This document shows, one piece after another, positions 35,344-38,512 of a DNA stretch of 38,512 nucleotides. The notes under the pieces were generated by a model. It had not been told where the DNA came from. It ran no database searches and saw only the letters and a program-made list of their open reading frames with translations. How positions within the stretch are numbered: position 1 is the first letter of the stretch; each line of letters opens with the position of its first letter. The DNA is from Microcystis aeruginosa Ma_MB_S_20031200_S102. GTDB lineage: Bacteria > Cyanobacteriota > Cyanobacteriia > Cyanobacteriales > Microcystaceae. Where the stretch lies: assembly GCA_007095845.1 (NCBI GenBank), contig SFBI01000219.1, forward strand, positions 1 through 38,512, read 5' to 3'. The translations under genes were made by a program, and so were the position numbers.

Positions 35344-36123
35344 TTAAAACCTTTTTCTGGCAGCTTTTTCATCAACTGAGCGCAGGAAAATTAAAAATTT
35401 CTGAATAGAAAGGTGTAGATCTGGGGAACCAATTCTAGATGCATGAACAATTCGCCAAAACTTTCCATAGTTGCCTGGATCAGCAACATACTGTTGACTG
35501 CGACTACTAAAAACTAAAGTCTTCTCTCCTTCGATTTTTCCCCCAGTAATTTCTAGGCGTATGTCGCGCTCTCTTGCTATGTCTCCCGCCGGCACTACCA
35601 AGCTTGAGAAAATATGGGGATATTCTCCAAGACTGCCATTTTCTAGTGTTATTTTTGTCCACTCCCATGCTACTAATAAGAGTAAATCTTGCTCGTCGTT
35701 AATCCATATTGTCGGCGTACCGAAGCGTGCAGCTTGCTCATCAGATTCAGCATCTACAGCTTTCATTTCTAAACGTAGTAAAGGGATTAAAGATGAATCT
35801 CGAAAATAAAAATCTGGATACTCATGAGAGGTTGCAAATGTAAAGAAAAATAAAGAGTTATAGCGTTCCTCAAGTATCTCAGTGATAGCCGTGCTTAAGC
35901 CATATTCAAGCATTGTTCCGATACGAGTGCGATAGCTCGATAACTGCCTCATTTCTGTAGGTAACGGTTCGATACTGCGAGGCTGCTTTATTAATCGCTT
36001 GATGCTAAAGCCTCGATTTATTCTTGCTACTGCTTCTTTCACCAGAGCATCAAAATAATCACTAATTTGTTCAATATCTTTTTCAGATGCTAAAAGCAAA
36101 CTTTGGAGAGAAGGTAATGTCAT
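35344..36123 (-). CDS. Putative PD-(D/E)XK restriction endonuclease
   Basis: This 259-residue protein is not recognised by name. A nuclease-like core is visible: PD at 103-104 (EYPDFYF), then E119 and K121 in LLRLEMKAVD, giving PDX14EXK. An earlier helix has E73 (MLEYGLSTAITEIL). It is convergent with the fused methylase gene, 11 bases apart, an arrangement common in restriction-modification pairs. The partner role is inferred from this context. Confidence 0.65.
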   Translation of the reverse strand: MTLPSLQSLLLASEKDIEQISDYFDALVKEAVARINRGFSIKRLIKQPRSIEPLPTEMRQLSSYRTRIGTMLEYGLSTAITEILEERYNSLFFFTFATSHEYPDFYFRDSSLIPLLRLEMKAVDAESDEQAARFGTPTIWINDEQDLLLLVAWEWTKITLENGSLGEYPHIFSSLVVPAGDIARERDIRLEITGGKIEGEKTLVFSSRSQQYVADPGNYGKFWRIVHASRIGSPDLHLSIQKFLIFLRSVDEKAARKRF

Positions 36124-36438
36124 CTATAGTATGGTTCAATAAATTCGGCTGCTCAGTGTAACATTTTTGAGCTAGGGATGCAGGGACTATAGCTGTATAA
36201 CTACATATTATGGGTCAACTTTCGGTATATCACCCGATTTAGGCACAATCGCCAGAACTTTTCCCTATATCACGCCCAAGAGCGTGTTAGCCAGATTAGC
36301 TTACTGCAAACAATCTCCTTTAAGGAAACTTATCACAGAAGCTTCCCAGAATTATAGCAAAGATTCTTAGATATGACTGCACTTTGTCACAAAATTTCAC
36401 TATTATTTCGGGTGCGGTGATTTGTTATGTTTCTTGGT
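36124..36438. repeat. Direct repeat D copy 1 and decayed gene end
   Basis: From about 36196 (ATAACTACATATTATGGGTC) to 36307 the sequence matches 36963-37085. On the minus strand both contain the end of the same unrecognised ORF (here ANLANTLLGVI then stop at 36265-36267), interrupted by a stop just upstream. The repeats flank the RelE-like pair. Confidence 0.7.
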
Positions 36439-36712
36439 TCACAACTTCTTTAACAATTTGTCATACTCTGCGTGAGAGCCTATCCAAAACCAAACAATTA
36501 CATTCTTACTCTTGATTCTTCCCTTGCGCTCTCCAACCTATACCGACTCTGATTGACCAGATCTGGTCTTCTTGATTGACCTCCTTAAATTCTAAGCTTG
36601 GATGACTTGGGTTATCTTTCCATAACTTGTAATTTTTTCTGGCTGTTCTTTTCACTCTTTCTGGTAGCTGTTGAAATAAGCCGATGAAATCTGGATTTAG
36701 TTCCGACTTCAT
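36439..36712 (-). pseudogene. RelE/HigB-like toxin, frameshifted
   Basis: The first part (MKSELNPDFIGLFQQLPERV, KRTARKNYKLWKDNPSHPSL, then VGIGWRAQGK) matches RelE-type toxins. The frame then hits a stop at 36506. Shifted by one base near 36515-36525, it continues KSKNVIVWFWIGSHAEYDK and ends LLKKL at 36439, the expected C-terminus. An indel has therefore broken the gene and removed the part with the usual catalytic residues. Its ATG overlaps the antitoxin stop (ATGA). Confidence 0.8.
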
Positions 36713-36936
36713 AGCTGATCAAATCCCATTTCTTCAGTCTGTCCGTTTTCTGAATCCGCAATAGCTTTCTGAGCAAGTTCTTTGAGACTTAAGCTGTCTT
36801 GGGGTTTAGATAATGTTTCTTGCCATTTGATTTCATTTTCGATGTCTTCAATAAACTGCTCTGCCAGTTCGTCTTGAATTGCTTCTGGCAGTTCTTGAGC
36901 TTTTTGTACGGCTTTACTTAGAAGTGTTGATAACAT
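36709..36936 (-). CDS. Antitoxin of the RelE-like pair
   Basis: This 75-residue acidic protein (MLSTLLSKAVQKAQELPEAI, then QDELAEQFIEDIENEIKWQE) resembles small helical antitoxins placed upstream of RelE/HigB-type toxins in cyanobacteria. The four-base overlap with the toxin is kept. With the toxin broken, the antitoxin may be a remnant or may counter related toxins elsewhere. Confidence 0.75.
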   Translation of the reverse strand: MLSTLLSKAVQKAQELPEAIQDELAEQFIEDIENEIKWQETLSKPQDSLSLKELAQKAIADSENGQTEEMGFDQL

Positions 36937-36962
36937 TTTTTCTCTTCTCTTCTCTTGAAAAC

Positions 36963-37085
36963 ATAACTACATATTATAGGTCAACTTTCTGTGCAAAACT
37001 CTCCAGAGTAACGAAATGGGTCAACTATCACCAGAACTTTTCCCTATATCACCCCCAAAAGCTTGTTAGCCAGACTAGCATCTTG
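36963..37085. repeat. Direct repeat D, copy 2
   Basis: This copy of 36196-36307 keeps ATAACTACATATTATAGGTC and the CCAGAACTTTTCCCTATATC block. It has about 15 extra bases in the middle. It lies on the other side of the RelE-like pair. Confidence 0.7.
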
Positions 37086-37253
37086 CCAAAAACCTTGTTT
37101 AACTAAATTTCTGACAATTAGGCTCATTCTAGCGATGATTCCTCTGTCTGACCGCACCTCTTGATAAAAATTGATAATTATTCGACCTTTAGCGATCGCT
37201 ATCGGGGGATAATTGTTTTTTGTTACAGCAGTGGGGAGAAGGAAGCGGGTTTT
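37044..37253 (-). pseudogene. C-terminal fragment of an unrecognised gene
   Basis: The minus-strand frame is open with no start and reads PPIAIAKGRIIINFYQEVRS, DRGIIARMSLIVRNLVKQG and FWQDASLANKLLGVI, then TAG at 37044-37046. The even codon pattern suggests real former protein sequence. The family was not recognised. A shorter, broken copy of the same end lies at 36265-36300. Confidence 0.5.
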
Positions 37254-37306
37254 TCAAGTGGGATTGGGAGTTAATCATGCTATTAAAAACCGATTCAGTA
37301 TAACGG
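37229..37306. repeat. Long direct repeat C, copy 2
   Basis: This is the second copy of 32785-32862, in the same orientation, differing at only a few bases by eye. It also ends at GTATAACGG, after which the sequence differs. Confidence 0.85.
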
Positions 37307-37390
37307 AAAGCATCACTGGCGCGAGCAGAAAGCTAAAACACAAAGTAAGTAAGTGATCGCCGAGCGTCCGAGTGCATGCGTTTGTTAGAT
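37298..37390 (-). other. attC-like imperfect hairpin
   Basis: Read on the minus strand, the element starts ATCTAAC (fits RYYYAAC) and ends GTTATAC. Inside, GCATGCACT pairs with AGTGATGC if one G is left unpaired, then GGACGC pairs with GCGCC with another unpaired base. Single unpaired bases on one arm and 4-5 base spacers beside the ends are the known design of integron attC sites. No integrase gene is in the window. Confidence 0.4.
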
Positions 37391-37450
37391 ATCAACACAC
37401 CGGTACACAATAGCAGATTGCCCCTTTACTTAAAAGAGGTGATATACTTT

Positions 37451-37466
37451 ACGTATACGTATACGT
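37451..37466. promoter_or_regulatory. Perfect 16-bp palindrome, MazEF-type operator
   Basis: ACGTATACGTATACGT is a perfect palindrome built from two overlapping GTATAC cores. It ends 14 bases before the antitoxin ATG and overlaps the expected promoter. Antitoxins of this kind usually bind such sites to repress their own operon. Confidence 0.75.
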
Positions 37467-37480
37467 GCAAGGAGGAAATA

Positions 37481-37702
37481 ATGCATAAGAAGTTGACAAT
37501 CAGTATTGATGAACAGGTATACGACGGTCTGTATGCAGTGGTCGGGAAGGGGGCTATTAGTCAGTTTATTGAAGATTTGTTACGCCCTCACGTTATCAAG
37601 GATGAACTTGATGCTGCCTACAAGCTCATGGCTGAAGATCAAGAGCGCGAAAAAGAGGCTTTAGCGTGGGCTGAGGCTCTGGTTGGAGACAGTGCAAAAT
37701 GA
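37481..37702 (+). CDS. Antitoxin of a MazEF-type pair
   Basis: This 73-residue protein (MHKKLTISIDEQVYDGLYAV, VGKGAISQFIEDLLRPHV) has a ribbon-helix-helix-like N-terminus (KLTISIDEQVYDGL) for DNA binding and an acidic C-terminus for toxin binding. ATG at 37481 follows a strong GGAGG at 37471-37475; the frame is open further upstream but without a ribosome site. It overlaps the toxin gene by four bases. Confidence 0.85.
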   Translation: MHKKLTISIDEQVYDGLYAVVGKGAISQFIEDLLRPHVIKDELDAAYKLMAEDQEREKEALAWAEALVGDSAK

Positions 37703-38022
37703 ACAGAGGAGAAGTGTGGTGGATTACTTTTGATCCGTCGGTCGGTGGCGAAATCAAGAAAGAGCGACCCGCAGTTATAGTCAGCAACAATGCTGCAAAC
37801 CGAAATCTTAACCGAGTTCAGGTTGTGCCGATAACTAGTAATGTGTCTCGAAGATACCCAAGCGAAGCGATAGTAACCCTGCAAGGTCGTCCAGGGAAGG
37901 CAATGGCTGATCAACTGACAACTGTTTCCAAGCAAAGAATGAGGGAGAAGGTAGAGGAAATAACTTCTGATGAGATGACTGCTGTAGAATTGGCAATTCG
38001 AGTACAGCTTGGGCTGAGCTAA
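37699..38022 (+). CDS. mazF: MazF/PemK-like mRNA-cleaving toxin
   Basis: This 107-residue protein matches MazF/PemK endoribonucleases: MNRGEVWWITFDPSVGGEI, KERPAVIVSNNAANRN, VQVVPITSN and ALQG/ADQLTTVSKQR-type segments are all in place. MazF cleaves mRNA at short sequences. It follows its antitoxin with an ATGA overlap and looks intact. Confidence 0.92.
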   Translation: MNRGEVWWITFDPSVGGEIKKERPAVIVSNNAANRNLNRVQVVPITSNVSRRYPSEAIVTLQGRPGKAMADQLTTVSKQRMREKVEEITSDEMTAVELAIRVQLGLS

Positions 38023-38512
38023 CGGCACAGTTAAGCAACTGTAAGAATTTTAGAAGCCTGACAAGCATCCTTCAATAGTCCGCACAAACTGGTTAGACTT
38101 TTAGTCTCAGTAACATAAATCAATGGTATGAACTCCGGGGCAGCAATTCTCATTTTAAAAAAAATCAGATAAAATTCTCTTATTTAAATAGATAACTTGT
38201 GTAGAAGCATTATTTTTTGACAGATAATTATCATCCAACGCTGGAGATAGATAAGTTTTAAGAACTCTGTTCACGAAAAATCGATTTCAACTCATAAATC
38301 TGGATGAAATCCTAACAAAATTTTTAGTTTTTTTATAAACAACTTTCTTTTTCTCCTTCAAGAGTTCTGACATTTTCAACTAGAATTTACTTTTTTAAAC
38401 CCACATTCCGCACCCCAAACTGTCACAGAGGTAAATTACGTAGAGAAAAAACCAAAGTGAGCATAAAAATAAACATAGAGAGTGAAAAAAGGCATTTAAA
38501 AAACAGTAAATC
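38023..38512. other. AT-rich end of the window without a recognised gene
   Basis: No convincing coding frame, RNA gene or repeat was seen. GTTAGAC at about 38092-38098 and CTAAC at 38020-38024 with CAGTT and AACTG nearby form a very loose inverted pattern, too weak to name. Confidence 0.4.

Noticed and set aside
38020-38098. Second attC-like site after mazF
   Set aside because: CTAAC and GTTAGAC ends exist, but the inner boxes do not align with suitable spacing.

Overview
The window looks like a chromosome segment of a unicellular bloom-forming cyanobacterium, most likely Microcystis. The evidence is photosystem I genes (psaA, psaB, psaF, psaJ), sipA, cyanobacteria-only families (DUF2973, DUF2605), frequent GCGATCGC (HIP1) octamers, heptanucleotide tandem repeats, many small terminal-inverted-repeat elements and many toxin-antitoxin loci. 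The genus call is inference from gene sequence and repeat style. No search was run.

Layout. 1-793: end of a frameshifted ISL3-type insertion sequence. 1020-2405: a HepT/MntA toxin-antitoxin pair and a DUF29 gene without a normal start codon. 2570-7689 (minus strand): psaA then psaB, with an intergenic hairpin, a downstream terminator and a long leader. 7690-10424: a lipoprotein with a Pro/Glu repeat domain and a small exported protein.

10431-22152 (minus strand): an accessory island. In transcription order it holds an SNF2-type helicase with a DUF3883-like tail, a GxxExxY nuclease-fold protein, a DUF1156 adenine methylase, a VapB/VapC-like pair and a DUF499 ATPase with an N-terminal HEPN-like motif. 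These three large families recur together in gene sets regarded as anti-phage. A 27-bp repeat, mostly at 34-bp spacing, fills every gap inside the island. It overlaps or abuts four of its stop codons and lies in frame twice inside the methylase gene. This is the most unusual feature here.

22159-25872: core genes (YqiA-like hydrolase, DUF2973, DUF2605, TenA), then a region where two different small mobile elements sit inside one GAATTAT array, a small basic ORF with a terminator, and an orphan amino-acid-binding protein. 25981-27400: a second HepT/MntA-like pair with a degenerate nucleotidyltransferase site, a decayed PIN toxin and nested repeats. 27566-32578: sipA, a glycosyltransferase, an ATP-grasp ligase, psaF-psaJ, yjbQ and cobA.

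32785-38022: a second accessory block. A methylase that fuses a MerR-like HTH, an HsdM domain and half an HsdS faces a putative PD-(D/E)XK endonuclease gene. A perfect inverted repeat lies at the methylase promoter. Next come a broken RelE-like pair and an intact MazEF-type pair. Direct repeats of about 78 bp bound most of this block.

How the genes fit together: the photosystem I genes and sipA, whose product in other cyanobacteria acts on the NblS-RpaB light-response pathway, make up the core theme. Two defence blocks and at least six toxin-antitoxin loci or remnants are interleaved with it, with small repeats at most junctions.
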